Source of the DNA: Epiperipatus broadwayi
Taxonomy: Eukaryota; Onychophora; Udeonychophora; Euonychophora; Peripatidae
Direction of reading: 5' to 3'
DNA length: 64,000 nt
Assembly: GCA_028023455.1 (NCBI GenBank)
Contig: JAQFVV010000112.1
Coordinates: 1,674,001-1,738,000 of the forward strand
In this document: piece by piece, positions 25,101 through 40,100 of the stretch
How positions within the stretch are numbered: the stretch's first letter is position 1
Layout: the number at the start of each line of letters is the position of its first letter
The notes under the pieces: generated by a model
Database searches by the model: none
What the model was told of the DNA's origin: nothing
What the model saw: only the letters and a program-made list of their open reading frames with translations
Program-made: the position numbers and the translations under genes

Positions 25101-28100
25101 ACTTAATAATTAAGAAACTGTCACACATAACATCATGTTTTTTTTATGAATTCCACATTGCTAAATTTTTATAATTTAAAATTACATTTGAAACATTTTT
25201 GCCTCTCAAAATATTAAATAATTAAATTTTGCAAAGTTGAATAAAAAAACTTAACTATTTTTAAGCCTGCATAGGAACACACATAATATTATAACTAGCA
25301 TAATAATTAGCTACTGAACTTATAAGTATACTTTTTCCATATACACTTCAATGCAAACAAATTTTCTTAAAAAACTTCTTTATTTTCCTTATAGTTTCGA
25401 CTGTCCAGCAGTTTTCACCAGAGCTTATCAAATTTCCTCTGCATTGAAGTGTATAAATATATATATATATATGAAGATATGCAAAAAAAGTAAAAGAGAA
25501 GAATAAGAGAATATACTTCTAATAAGAAGAGAATTATACAAACGATTAGGAGGAAGAAAGGACAATTTTTGGATATATGTAATATATAATATATGGTATG
25601 GAAAATATAGCCAATATAAAAATGTCTATGGAATACATTAAAAAATTGAAAGTTATGAAATATCAAGGATATTACAACTTTTAAAGCAGAGGAAGTTTGA
25701 TAAGCTCTGATGAAGACTGCTGGACAGTCAAAACTGTAAGGAAATAAAGAAGTTTTTTTAAGAAAATTTGTTTACATTGAAGTGTATATGAAAGAAGTAT
25801 TATAAGAAATATATATATATATGAAGATATGCAAAAAAAATAAAAGAGAAGAATAAGAGAACTTATAAGTAAATGGCAAAAAGCATTATAGTGACCTAAA
25901 TATAATCAAGTTTCTAAATGCTATCTCATATTCTGAATATCTGCAATATTTTCAAATCATTTTCCATTGATGGATTGTTTTTGCTTTCATCATTGAATGT
26001 TTTTTTTTGTAATATTTTCATTGAATCTGTGTACTCATAGAATTTTTCAAACCAATTTAAATATATTTTTTTGTTCCTAAAAATCATAAATCCGGGTTTT
26101 TTTGAGATAAGAAGTTCAAGTAACACTGTGGAAGGAAAAGTGATCTTGACAGAAGAAGCAAATCAAAATATATTAAAAAAAAAAACTATTGATCATCAAG
26201 TAAGCAAAGGATGATAGGTAACTATTCTCATTTCTTTTTAGCCATAAATTATTAATCAGAATAAAATTATATGTAATCAATAAAGCTTATATTAAAATCG
26301 ATCAATAAAATTATGAGAATTTTACTGAAATTCATCATGTACAAACTTAGCATCCTAAATATTAGTTATGATCTTAAAAACAACAAAAAAATTTTTTTTG
26401 AAGCAAACAAAACTGTTATATAGAATCATAACAAATAATGATCTAAAAAAGCCCTATAGCGAAGGTTGTTTTGATCAAATCATTAGAATTATCAACAGTA
26501 ATGACTGGAATTTGAAGAATGTTAATTTTTGGCTGAATTTCTTTCATGCTGTATTCAATTTCTAGATAAAAAAATTTTGTATAATGGTAAAACTTTTATT
26601 ATATGAAGAAGGTAACCTGATTTAAAATTTAGATCAAATCTTATCAGTATTTTTCCTCCTTGAGAAATATCTTTACAAATGCCTCTTAACAATAAGTCCA
26701 AACTAGTGCTATTTCATGACATAGCAAGTCTTATCAAGGTGTTAAATTTATGTATAATATGAATATATATAGCCTGCATGTACGTGAAGTGCATATAATA
26801 TAATGACAAGGAAAATAAAATACCTGAACTCTGAATTCTGGAATGCAAGTTGGACACTGTAATTCATGATCCGAAAGAGAGCTAGGTCTAACAACTTCAC
26901 AGAAGAGAAGATCCTACCAAAATAAATTGAAAATAAAAATAATTAAAGATAAACATATGCATAAATTTGCTTCTTATTTTTAAGGACCCTAATATTCACT
27001 TATTCCCCAAAATGAACCAGGGCAATAACATATATTCAATGCCTGCAGATTTTCACGTATTTCTAGCAAAATAATCTTTACTAAGATGGAAAATAATAAT
27101 CTACATATGCTATTCAAGCTAAAGATCTGCATTTTGAAACATTCCTAAATTATGAACAAGTAGCTATCTTAGGTTTAATACCTTAGTGTATACTATTTTA
27201 GGTCATTAACTTACCTAGCATAATGATTATAAAAGTAAATGGATGTTCATTATTTACTGACCATGCCTTCGGCTCAATGGCGAAATTTATAGAAATGCTG
27301 TAAAACAACTTCTCCTTAGATGAAGCACAAAGTTTTTAGTGCATAGAAAGTGACATCTCTAGAAATCCTATCAACCAAGTTATAGCATTCCCTCCCTCTG
27401 AAATATTTTTATACCAATCTAAGTCCATCTATGATGACTGCACTGGTAGTCTTGATTTAATTAGGAAGTAGTAAAGACATGAAATATGTATAATTATCAT
27501 TTGACAACTTTTTTTTTCCTTTCCATATTTACTATTTTTCTTATTTATTATAAATAGTCTGTTCTAGAAAAGCTTTATAATTAAGGTATCCTTATGAGTA
27601 AACAAATGTCCAAAACAATTTCTTTTTTATTTATAATTTCTTCAATAATATATTTTCCTTCATTTTCTCTTTCCAATATTTTTGGTTTTCTTAACCTTAT
27701 ACATCTTCCTTTCTGCTGCATATAAAATCTAATTTGAAAGAAACAATTTATATAAAATTTCACAGTAATATGAACTTAAGTTTCTAGTCAAAAACTATCA
27801 AAACTGCTGTTTAGTAACCAAAGTCGTGAGATGGAAGATGCATATCACACCATAATGTTTTCTGCAAAGATGAAAGAGTAAACTATTTAACTTTCTATTT
27901 GATTTGTTGTTTTAAGATATCAAGTCATAGTGATCATGGGTTTTTTCAACTTCATTCTGAAATACCTTACAAGAAAGTTGCCTCCAGATATTTAAAAAGC
28001 ATAGCTGCTGATATAGTATTATTAATTCACAATCCAGCCAACAACTGTGATAGTTGCTCAATGCACAAAAGCCGATTTTAAAAATCACTGGGTTTTTCAT

Positions 28101-31100
28101 TAATCACCTTTTCTCATAAGCAAAATTCACAACCATATATAAGGATAAATAGCAGCACATTCTTCTCAGTGTATAATATAAACTTGTGAAAGACTCTGTC
28201 GTATAAGTAAATGGTTTCACATCTCTCATATATCTGTCTCTAAAGTATTCCAACAAAGCAAGTGTAGGAATAAAAACTCACATGACTTCTATCAAAAAAT
28301 TATTATTTTTTCCATCTTTCCAGAATATAAATTCGATGATATCTTTTGATAACTCCCAACCCATTATAGCAGCTAACAAAATATTTATGATGATAATATT
28401 ATTTATGTAATAAAAGTGTCACTCTCATTAAACAAACACTTTGTCCAAAGATAGAACAAAAAATTAATACTAGATTTATTTGTATGAAATGATAATAAAA
28501 GTAGGCTTCTTGAATGGCCATATGAAATGGCACCACTAGTCCTCGATTATTTTGGATCATAAACAGAATCTTTGTGAACAGCAGATATTTGGACAAAATA
28601 ATAATAGATTATTTATTAAGAATCAGGTCAATGATTTGATAAAAAAAATAAGAATAACACTAAAAGATACAAATTTACACAATGAGTCCCAGTGAAGAGA
28701 TGACTGGTTCTTTCTTCAAACTGCCATCTCTGAATCAACAGATATGTTATGTAGCAAGCATAATTTAGCTATTCAATACAAAAATGTAAATAAAACTATT
28801 GAAAAAAATAATATAGTGACTTTAACAACCCCAATTTTCCATTCTCAATCATTTAAATCCCAACAAAAGCAATCAATATTATACTTCTCTTTAAAATAAT
28901 TTTTATAACAATTCTGGATCTGTCTCTTCCATCAAAATCATGCTTAAGTTCACCATAAAATAACTTTTTTTATGAAATCTTTCATTTATTTCACATGACC
29001 AATAATAGCAAAGATGTAATTTTACAGCAGTAGACTCTTACAGTTTCAGATATAGAAAGTTAAAAAACATACCAATTGGTCGTATATTTTTGCTGATGTT
29101 AGAAAATGAAATTCTCTTAGTTTGCCAGAAACTTATTTAGCAAGCTTTAATGGCATTAACATTATGTCCATCTTACCAATTTCTCAAATAATGATTGGTA
29201 TTTTTATTAATATCAGACATATTTAATAATGATATAATGCATTTGTTGAAGAAGCACGTAAAATTTGAATTTTGGGAGAAAAGATGCCAATAGTCAGAAT
29301 TAAAGTCTAGGTAATATACAAAAAATACAAAACAAATCTTTTATTAAAATTATCTATTTATTTACTCTTACTTATTTAGAATATATTGTAACCCTTGTCA
29401 TAGCAATGCAAAGGCTATAAGATAATATTTTGAGAATAACGTGTGTTCACTTATGCAAACACACATATATATGTGATGGAAGAAAGAAGGGATAAGTGAA
29501 ATATTCACATGTATAAAATTGTTATGTAAATAAAGATGATTTATTTTGTAAATATGTGCAGATATATTCACTTAATTAATATCCCCTTCCAGAATAAATT
29601 ACTTTAGCAATTGATTTAGGTGACAGTCCCAAAGATTCTAAATGAACTAAAGGGGGACTGTATGCAAATGAAGCTGGTGGTATACAAATTAGAGTTTTTT
29701 TCTTTCTCTCCCAATTGTTGTTGTGGAAGGAGGAGAAATTAGCTAAAAAGATTAAACTAGAAAAGAGTGTTGATTCACAATTATTTGAATTTACTAACTT
29801 ATAAAGAAGTTATGAAAATATTTATTACATTAGAATATTTTTCAGATATGGATAGTTAAAAAGGAAGGGAATAGCACATTGGTTCCTACCGTAAGCATAT
29901 TGTCCAGTTCTTCATACCAACTATCATAAGTTGCTAGGAAAGAAAGAAACTGAACTATGTAGATAAATCGCCAAAAAATATTCAATGGAAGGATAACACA
30001 CTAATACCAAGCTTAACTGTGTTCAGCAGTTGTTTGATTAGCAATAATATTAAAATCATTAAAAAAAGAAAAGATATCTAAAAGAAAATAAGAGAATTCA
30101 AGGACTAAAATGGCAAGATGTTCTGAAGGAAAGGAATATTGTAAAAGAAATAATATTGGATGATAACCGAATGAATTATGCTTTAATTCACATGTACGAA
30201 TTAAAGTATTACTATAAAGACTGTATAAAATATTTTTTTTATATATACATACATAAGAGGCTTTAATAATGAGTTAGAAAAAATAAAAGACATGAACTTT
30301 TTGATTATATTTGGCTTGATAAGTTTATGCAAGAGGAAATCCACAAAATAAGACTATATTTATTTTATTTAACCACTAAACATCATGGGAACACCATTCT
30401 TTATGCTTATGTAAACTGATAACACAGAGGCAAAACTTTCCATATAGTAACACCACTCAGTGCAAGCCAGAGTAATCAATGTAAGCTAGAAAGTTTGTAC
30501 ATAAAATCCCTATCTAATGCCTACTCATCAGTGAACCTTGGATCCGAGAGCACTGCACCTACATCTAAGGATCTAATGCAATCCTCCAATGGCCATCTTT
30601 TACCTTTTTAGGTTAACTACAGAGCTTTGAGTACAGTTATATAGTGAAACAGTAAGGTCTACTTTGCAGATCTTCGTTTCACCTTTTCTCACCTAGTTCC
30701 TACCCTCATACCTTAGTTTGAACCCCAATCTATCGTAGTGTGTCTGCAATATGCTTATATACTGAAAATCCTGCCTAATTTTAAATCACGAGTACAATGC
30801 TCGTAATATATATATATAACTCATTCCCAAATAAATAGAATAGGTGCACCAATAGAATATTATGGATTATGTATGTGTTCACATAATTTCAATTTATTTA
30901 AAAGTAGGTTCTAAAGGTCATAATTGCGCACACACTATGATATGCATTTTAAAACTTAGATCAAAATTATAAATTGTTAATTAAAATTATTTTGTTAGAA
31001 TCTATTTACAAAAATATATTACAGTCATAATATATTTTTGATTTAAAATAAAATTCATATTCGTTTCGTAAATAGATTCAAATATTGCAAATTAAAAAGT

Positions 31101-34100
31101 AAAATAATTTTCTTTTAATTTAATAAAAGTCATTCCAAATATTTCTGTTAAAATAAATGAGGGACAATAGTTTAATTATTTAATGTTATAGAAGCTTATC
31201 TAAAAATACAGCAGATGTCCACTTAAGGTTTTCTTTAATTAGTAAAAGTAATTTTTAATTAAATCTAGTTTGTAATTCGGATGTCGACAAGGAAATTAAC
31301 AATAGAAATTAATTAAAATTTTGTTAAATTCCTTTAGACATTCGGATGGGTTTAATTACAGCTGATAAGTCCGATATATTTTTGTAACGCTCCAGGGCAG
31401 TTCTATTGTTTATTTCCACTATAAAAAGGAGAGTTTTCTTTTGTTCGCCATTCTGGTCATTTGCTGATGAAATGTTTCTAACCAAAATTATTCTGGTCAT
31501 TTGCTGATGAAATGTTTCTAACCAAAATTATTCTAGTCTTTTGCTGATGAAATGTTTCTAACCAAAATTTTCTGGTTTTTCTAATGAAATGAATCTAGTA
31601 AAAATATTCTAGTAAAATATTCTTCAGAATATATTTTCCTGAGATTTTAGCTACTTGTGCCTGCGAACTTAAATTTGAAGCCGAGTTTTCATCTCCAAAT
31701 TAAGTGACCAGAGCTGGCGAAGGCTATTTCCCTCAGGAATGGCCGGCTGCTGCTGTAGACCATCAGAAGCTATCACGTAAGGAACCCCGGAACTGCTGCT
31801 GCTGCCAAAAATATGAACAATTCCAGATTTTGCTGCTGAGTTATATAAAACCTGCCGAACATCAATCTACCTGCAAATGCTTCTCCAGAGGTAACCTAAA
31901 TTAACCCAAGAGCTCTTGTGATTCCTAACTAACATGCTATAGCTATTTTAAATTGTTTTTCTTTTATTTCACATAATTTTATTATGTACTTCTTTAACGT
32001 GTTCTAATATAATCAACAGTTTTGCTCTCTATCCTTGGGCTAATATTTTCTATTTATTAAGCTTTCTTTTATTTTATTATGATAATATGTCAGAATCGTC
32101 TTTGACCGAGTGAATTATTCCCTTTGTTGAAAGTAAGATGCCGATATTAAGGCATATTTTAAATCTATAAATAATTCCCAATTTTATTATCTCACAAATC
32201 ACTCGTTCGAAGGCTATTCTAATCTTCTATAATATATATATAATCAAATAGTTTAAAATCTACATTTTATTTGATTTTAGCCTAATATGAGAATATGTGC
32301 AAGGTCAATGATTAAAATGTGCCACAAATGCATGATTGCATAAATAAACCTATGCTTTCTTTTCAAACCCACAAGCATGCATTTTTCCTATTTTAAATAC
32401 TGTGTTCTACTTTAATTACAAAGTTCATCATTGACGTCAAGAATGTGCGGACCCTTTAAAATGAATTTCTGGGAATTTGATTGGGCATCTCTCTTAATCC
32501 AAGTAAAACCCATTTAGTATGTTTTATATACATTAGTCTAGTATTGCTGGTAAATGAATTAGTTGTTGAGACCGCTTTATTTTGATTTTCCAAGGATTTT
32601 ACACGGCCAAGTCCGTTCTCTCTTCGCTTCCTGCGATTCCCAGGCAGAGTGTGTACACAAATGTCACATCTGGGAATTAAACGCAGTCGTCACCCAGTCG
32701 CTAAGTTTCGGCTGTTCGTGACAACACTTTCCTACGGGTTAGCGGCGAGCTGCCCTCCGTAGTCATTCCAAATATTTCACTATTGTTTTATTTATATATT
32801 TATTTTTACAAAGCATCCGTGACTTAAACGTGTCACAACCTCCAACTTTAATAAATTCATTATTAGCAATACTGACCTCCCATCTGCTTTAATTATTATT
32901 ATAAAATAAATGCCTTGATCACATCCCCACTTTATCGTATAATAAACTTTTGTCCGTGCTATTATCGAAATCAATAAATATTATATAACCCATAATATCA
33001 AATATTTTATTAAACTATTATAATTACTCAAAGCACCTCGCACATGTTCCCATCTCTTTAAGCACATTATCGTAATGCTATTAGCCCAAGGGATAGAATA
33101 TATAATTTTGCTTTAAAACCTTTTGTCATTTATTGGAATGTAATGCCAACAATTATTTAATACACGTCCCTGTCTCCTATAAGCAGACAGTGGCGTCATA
33201 TATATATTTCTATATAAATAAATTTTGAAATCATTTAAAACTAATTTTGATTCTATTTTACTGATTCCTATCACTGTCTCGGTCTATATATCTATTTTCT
33301 CCATTTCTTTTGTACATCCATAGACGTTAATTAGCAACCCAAACTTATCTTAGTATAGAGTCTTTTGTTTCTCCCTGACCACCAGGCACCGGTAAAGGAT
33401 TAGACTAGTAGTAGCATCAGATGCGTTATCACGTAGGTGGCGCTGTGAAATTTGGACTTTAGATTCGAACTTAGTATATCTAGAAGGCAACTCCTCCTAG
33501 AATGTTCAGTTTCGTGTTTGAATTATGCAGTGTGTTAGCGAGATAGATGATTCTGACTGTTACAATAAATATGAACTCACTTCAGCATCTATACATTTTG
33601 GTATCTTTGGTTCTTTAATAACCACAGTCACCATAATTCTATTAGGCAGAATTGGTATTAAACCACTAAATATCATGTGACCACTATTCTTTATGCTTAC
33701 ACAAGCTGATAGCACAGAGACAAAACTCTCCACACAATGGCATCACTCAGTGTAAGCCAGAGTAATCAATGTATGCTAGAAAAGGTAAAAGCTAGCTACT
33801 GGAGGACTGCATTAGATCCTAAGATCTAGGTGCAGTGCTCTCACATCCAAGGCCTCTCACTGATGAAAGCCATAAGCTAGAAACTAGTCTGGGGATATTA
33901 GATGAATAGGCACTAGATAGAGATTTTATGCACAAACTTTCTAGCATCCATTGATTACTCTGGCTTGCACTCTTTGGAGAGTCTTGCCTCTGTGTTTACT
34001 TTATTATCTTTTATTGCATTAATAAATTTTATTTATTAATCTTTTCATTGTTGTTTTATATACATATTAAAAACAAGTATTGCTACAATACTTTTTTTTT

Positions 34101-37100
34101 AAAAAAAAAAAATGCTAATAAGAAAATATAGGCTACACGTACAATTCTAAGAAACCCCCCCCCCCCCCCAACACCATAGCTCTAAGTACATGCACACTGA
34201 TGAGTGAAGTGTCTGGCTGTTATGAGGATAGAAACAATTCATAAATAATCATATTATTGTAAATAATTTTAAGTAAACATTATAGTGTTTCAATAAATAA
34301 AAACACAAAACAAATAAAATACAATAAAGCAATTTTGATGATAAAAGTTGTCATCATTCTTCTGAATTAATTCTATTTTATTCATAGGATTCGCAAATAA
34401 ATGTTTCTATATTTATCACATATTATTAATGAGGATTTAAACCTGAAATAATAAAGTAATACCATTATACCAATAAAAAAAATGATATCATAAGTATTAT
34501 CAAATTATTGTTTGTAACCTGGTTACTGTTACAATATATATATGCCTAAAAGGCTTCCAACACAACGTTAGCACGTACCTACTATACCTACGACTTGAAT
34601 GAAATTTTTTTTAATAGGCTTAGGATTGTTCTTTGAGGAAGCAAGCTCATAGCAATCTAGAAAACCATCCAATATTAGTCAATAAATAGTCATCCACCTA
34701 TTCTTATAAAAAATAATCAAACTCTCACCATCCAGGAATTGACATATATATACACACACAAACATCCACTATTTTATGAAACTAGATCATTTCACAATAA
34801 GACAATTTTAGCTAGTCATTTACTCTTACAAGAAAATTCAAACTTATTCTAATCAAATACTATATCCTTGGTATTCTCCTACTTCTTCATCAGCAATACA
34901 ATTTAACAGCGTCAACACTTGAACTATAACATTTATATTTCATTCTATATTTTTAGTACCTATACACGTGTTCTACTAAAAAGATGACTTTTTTCAAGCT
35001 GCCTCCAATGCCATCTCTGATTCAATGCATGTTTTACGAAGTGACATAGTTTAGCTATTTACTACAAATATTTTAAGAAGCTAGCATGAAAGAGTCACAA
35101 GTTATGATATGAAATGTGACAGTGTGTTCCATACCGTTGTAGATCATCTTCAAAGCTCTCCCTATCTTCATGAACTTTTGCAAACCATTAAAAAATGTTC
35201 TTCCAATTCATAGTTTCACAGCCATTCAGTTTAAATCATTTCAAATCTTTTAAAAGCGGTTTTCCTAATTTAAAACAAAATTTAATGATAGCATGTTTTT
35301 CCATCATGTGTTTAAGTTAAAAATTACATTGTCACATTTCATGTTGCAATTTGTGATCCAGACATGTTAGCGCCTAAAATTTTTTATGGCAAATAGTTAA
35401 ATTGTGTCGTTACAAAATATGTAATGTTTCAGAGATGGGCTGCAGGCAACTTGGAAATAGAATCAGTCTCTTTTCACTGGTACACAATGCGTGCCTGCAT
35501 GTCAAGTTTTCCATTTAAAGACAGGCATATAGAATAACTATAACCAAGAAAAAAACATGTAATTATCATCAGTGATAATTTACCACCTGTTTAACAAAAT
35601 TTATTTTATCATCTCAACTTTATAGCTACATCATAAACTTTAAATGAGTTCCTCACATTATCATTAATGATGACCATCAAAGAATAAAAGAATATGATTA
35701 TAGAAACTGACAGAGATTATATTTCACTGGATGAGATAAGGAAATTTACTTTGAGTGACGTGGAAATCAAAAACTACGGATAGTAGAAAAAGAACTAAAC
35801 TTGGAAAGACTATCATAGTTAAAAATTATGAAACATATCGATGAAAAAAATGTTTTTCACTCTTTATTAATATCAATTAATAACATGATCAATGTTTATT
35901 TCAAATATAGACCTAAAGATATGATATATAAGTATATAAAATAAGATTATTCAGGTTAGTTTTTAAAATTTCATTAAAATGTACACAATAATTGGTTATC
36001 ATTAGAATAAACTTCTTACCTTAGCAACTCGTTCATTTATACGATTTAAACCAGCTAAAGATGGCCATGTGAAAGATCGATTCCCAAAGTTATCAATTGG
36101 TTTTAATGTTACTTCATCAATCATAGTAACAATAACAGAATATGTACCATGATAAAATGGTGGTCCATCTTTATAGAGCACTAAAATTACATGCATAATA
36201 CAAATATATACATATATTTATTTTTATCTGATTATATATATATATGCCTAATGCTATACTAACTTTAAAAATAAAATAGAAAATTCATATAACACTCAAT
36301 ACTAGCCAAACAACAACATTTTACTAAAATTCTTACACAACCGGCTTCATCTATTAACAAAAAGACCAACTTGTTAATATATGAAACCATGGTTGTGTAA
36401 ATATTTTAGTAAAATTTCCTTGTTTTGGCTAGTATTGTAATGTTTTATGATTATCTATTTTATATATTTACATGTATATAGCAAAAACATAATACAATAT
36501 ACATTTAATAAATACAGTGCAAGTAGATGTAGTAAATAGAAAGCAAATTTTGAGATCATTTTAAACTATATCATTAATCACTACCTATAATAAATGAAGC
36601 AGACTGATGATTCAGCTATACCTTAGCCTCATTAGATATGGTAGGAATCTAAATAACTGTTCATCAAAACGGAATATCAACAAGAACTTTACATACAACT
36701 TCATACAACCATGTGTTCACATATTCATAATTTAAAAATTAAAAAAATATATCACATAAAAATTTATATGTAAAATTGTAGTCACTATCAGAAATGATGA
36801 ACAAGTGTTTAGATTTCTAGCATAGTTGATGAGACATGGTTATAGTTGAAACATATGTATTATGAGAGATCAATCTGTTTCTCTGGTAAGATAGCAGTTA
36901 ATGGTATTTAATTTTATATCTGCATGAGAAAATAAACTAAAATATGCTTCTCATATTTATAATACATATATATCCTTTATATATTGTACTGCTAGCAAAT
37001 ATTTATGTTAAAAACACAAATATATTCTGCATTACATATATTAACATTTAAAAAAAAAAATTAAATTTATTTTTTTAAAAAAAAGCAAGAATAGTAAAAT

Positions 37101-40100
37101 AGAAAGAAAATATGTTTTTAAAGAGTTTTTTTTAAGAAATGCAAACTTGCAAAAATAAAAATATTGCTTCATTTTTTTCTTTTTAAAATAAAAGAAAGTT
37201 GTTAGTATTAAAGAGCGGTTGGGGGGGGGGGTCTAAAATAAAAGTAACAAGATTTAAAACTCATTATCTCCTTTTTATAAATAATAATTTGTATAAAAGT
37301 AAGCAAATGTGAAATCAGACTAAAAATTAGTTTGTAGAAATAAATGTTAGTAAAGCTTTCAAAATGTAATTATTTTAAAGATTAGCTAATAAAAGAAAAT
37401 TATAGCTCACAATTGAATTCAATTTTAAAAAAACCACGTACGCTATCTTATCAAGATAGATGAATCTGAACGAAAGATTAATATAACAAGAAATGTAAAA
37501 CTAATTAAAAGACAGATTTCAAGTTACGATCAAAAGTAAAAATTTGATAAGGAAATAAACAATGGGAGAGAAAAATATAAAAGTTACATCTTCGTTATTG
37601 TTCTTTAGTCGGTTTTGTGATATATAGTCGGATTCCTATTAGTGTTATTGCTATACAGTCCGGTTCATATTATTCATTCAATTTAGAGTCTAGCTATACA
37701 GAATGGAGACTCAGAGTTTTAGAAAACTTTAAATACCATAACAAACCAGCTATTACTACTACGGTCAACAATAACGCAGAAGCTGCATAAGCCATAGGAG
37801 TGTCCGATAACTTCAAGCCCAAGCCCTTAGCCATCAACTATCCCGCCTGGATCAATACCTAGAACCAATGCCAAAATTGTGAAGTAAAAGCTACCGCATA
37901 CTCTCTCTATCTCTCACTGTTCAACAGAAACCTGGCAGGAAAGCCATGAAGTCATTAATGGAGAAACAAAAGGCCAACCGGTTGGAAAATAAAACAAATG
38001 AAAATCTAGATAAAGATAGTTTTAAACATATTCTGATTATAGTCTAGACACTTTACTTTAAATGAAATGAACTTTAATGGACTATTATAATTATAGCCTC
38101 TAAAGTAATCATTTATATTTTTATGTAAATATTATAGGGTTATTTTATATTGTATTAAATATTTGTGTGCATAAATAAATATTAATGTTTGCTTAAATAT
38201 TATTTTACCTATTTTCCCTCTCTCTCTCTTTCTTGTCACTGCATCACTAGTAATTTATGAGTATAGTTATTTTCTATTATGTATGGGATATGTCAAGCAC
38301 TGGATTGTGTACCTGTCATCTGAAGCATGCTGTCTATATAGCCTAGGTTTGTCTGCATCCGAGTTGATCCTCAAAATAAATAAAATGCTTTGAATGGTAG
38401 GGGTTTGAATTCAGCAGTCAAGGTAGGCCACTGTCTAAAAATGTGATCATGTTATGCTTTGCATAGCATGACCTGATCTTGGATATCGTTGATGGTTTAT
38501 GCTATCGATGGTATCCTCCCTCTGCTTGAAAGGCCGGTCCGTTCCTGTGTTGTTTTTTTTTAAATTATTATAAAAGAGGAGATTTAAACCCAGTTAAACC
38601 TAGCAAGATTAAAGCGCTTTCTCGGACCAATTAAGATATTAGATTATCATGCTCCATGAATTGGGCAAGCCAAATTCTGTAACGTTATTAATTAGAATAT
38701 AACCAACTATTATTAGGTAAAAAGCAAATCATATTTGGACACCAATTTTGTAAAGTAATTAATAAACTATTATTATCTCAGGTAACTGATTCAATTCAAA
38801 TCATGTATTAGGATGACAATTTCTATAACAGTATAAAAATATTAAAATGATTATCTACTAATAAATAAATGGTTTCAGATGCCAAATTTTATAATGATAT
38901 AAAATTAAATAAATAATTTTCTTAAGATCCAATTGAGATATCAAACTGTATTATTAATGATTAAATAAATGTATCATAAAAGTTCAAATAACGTTGAGCA
39001 CCAATTTATATCGGTTTAAATTATAATAAATATATTAGCTTAATCAATTGGTGTTTAATAAAATATTAGTTTAACTTTTACTAATTATTTATTCATTATA
39101 ATCAATAAAACATAACTGATGAAATGTTAAAATAATGCAATAAATTATTAAAATATGTAGATGTTTATTCAATATTTGGCTAGCTAATATTTAATGTGCA
39201 AATAAATTATAGAGACTCTTGAAGCTGATATTAAAATATAGTTTAATTAATAAATTATGAATAATTACAAAATCCAATTTTAATTACTAAAAATAAAATT
39301 TATTAATATAATAAATAAATAAATAATATATAAGTTAGTAAGATAATGAAATAATCTTTGTTATGCTATTTGATCATGAATTAATTATTTGTTTTATATA
39401 TTCCATATTTTGTGAAGAGTACACTAATCAACAAGAAAAAAAAAATTATCTTTGTATAAATACTTATAAATAAATACTTATTTAATTAAATATGTTTAAT
39501 TAATTTCCTTGTTTTCTTATAATTGTAAGCATGAAATTATTAATTAACATACAAAATTATATCATCAAAGTATATTAAAATATATACTATCATAAGGATA
39601 ATTAGTAAATTCTCATACTTAAAATCTATTGCTCTTTATATATATATATATATACCAAAAACAAACAAGCATACTATAAAATTTTAAATAAATACAAAAT
39701 TAATATTAGGAAATATATTTAAATTTTGTTTCCTAAAGCCATCTAAATTTTCTTTTTGGTTAGTTTATATATTTAGATATTATAAACAAACACATGCATT
39801 CTAAAGTAAATAAATAAATAATGAAAGAGACCTGTTTAATTTATCCAAAAATTATCGGTATGTTTCTTAACTAAAACTCCGTTAAAAAAGCATATTTATT
39901 AATACACATCAACATAACAATATTTGCAGAAACACAAAATTAAAGTTTGTAAGTCCTTAAAGCTCATTATTATATACTATGATGTTTTCGGTGGTATGAA
40001 GATATATTAAATAAACATGGTATTTGAAGTCCAATTATATCCCAATTATAGTGCTTAAAGCAAAATTTTTATCCACTTTAATGAAATATACGTTTTAAAT

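Noticed and set aside
31450-31570. CTGATGAAATG repeats as hammerhead ribozymes
   Set aside because: No GAAA strand and no stem II; simply a 40-bp tandem repeat.
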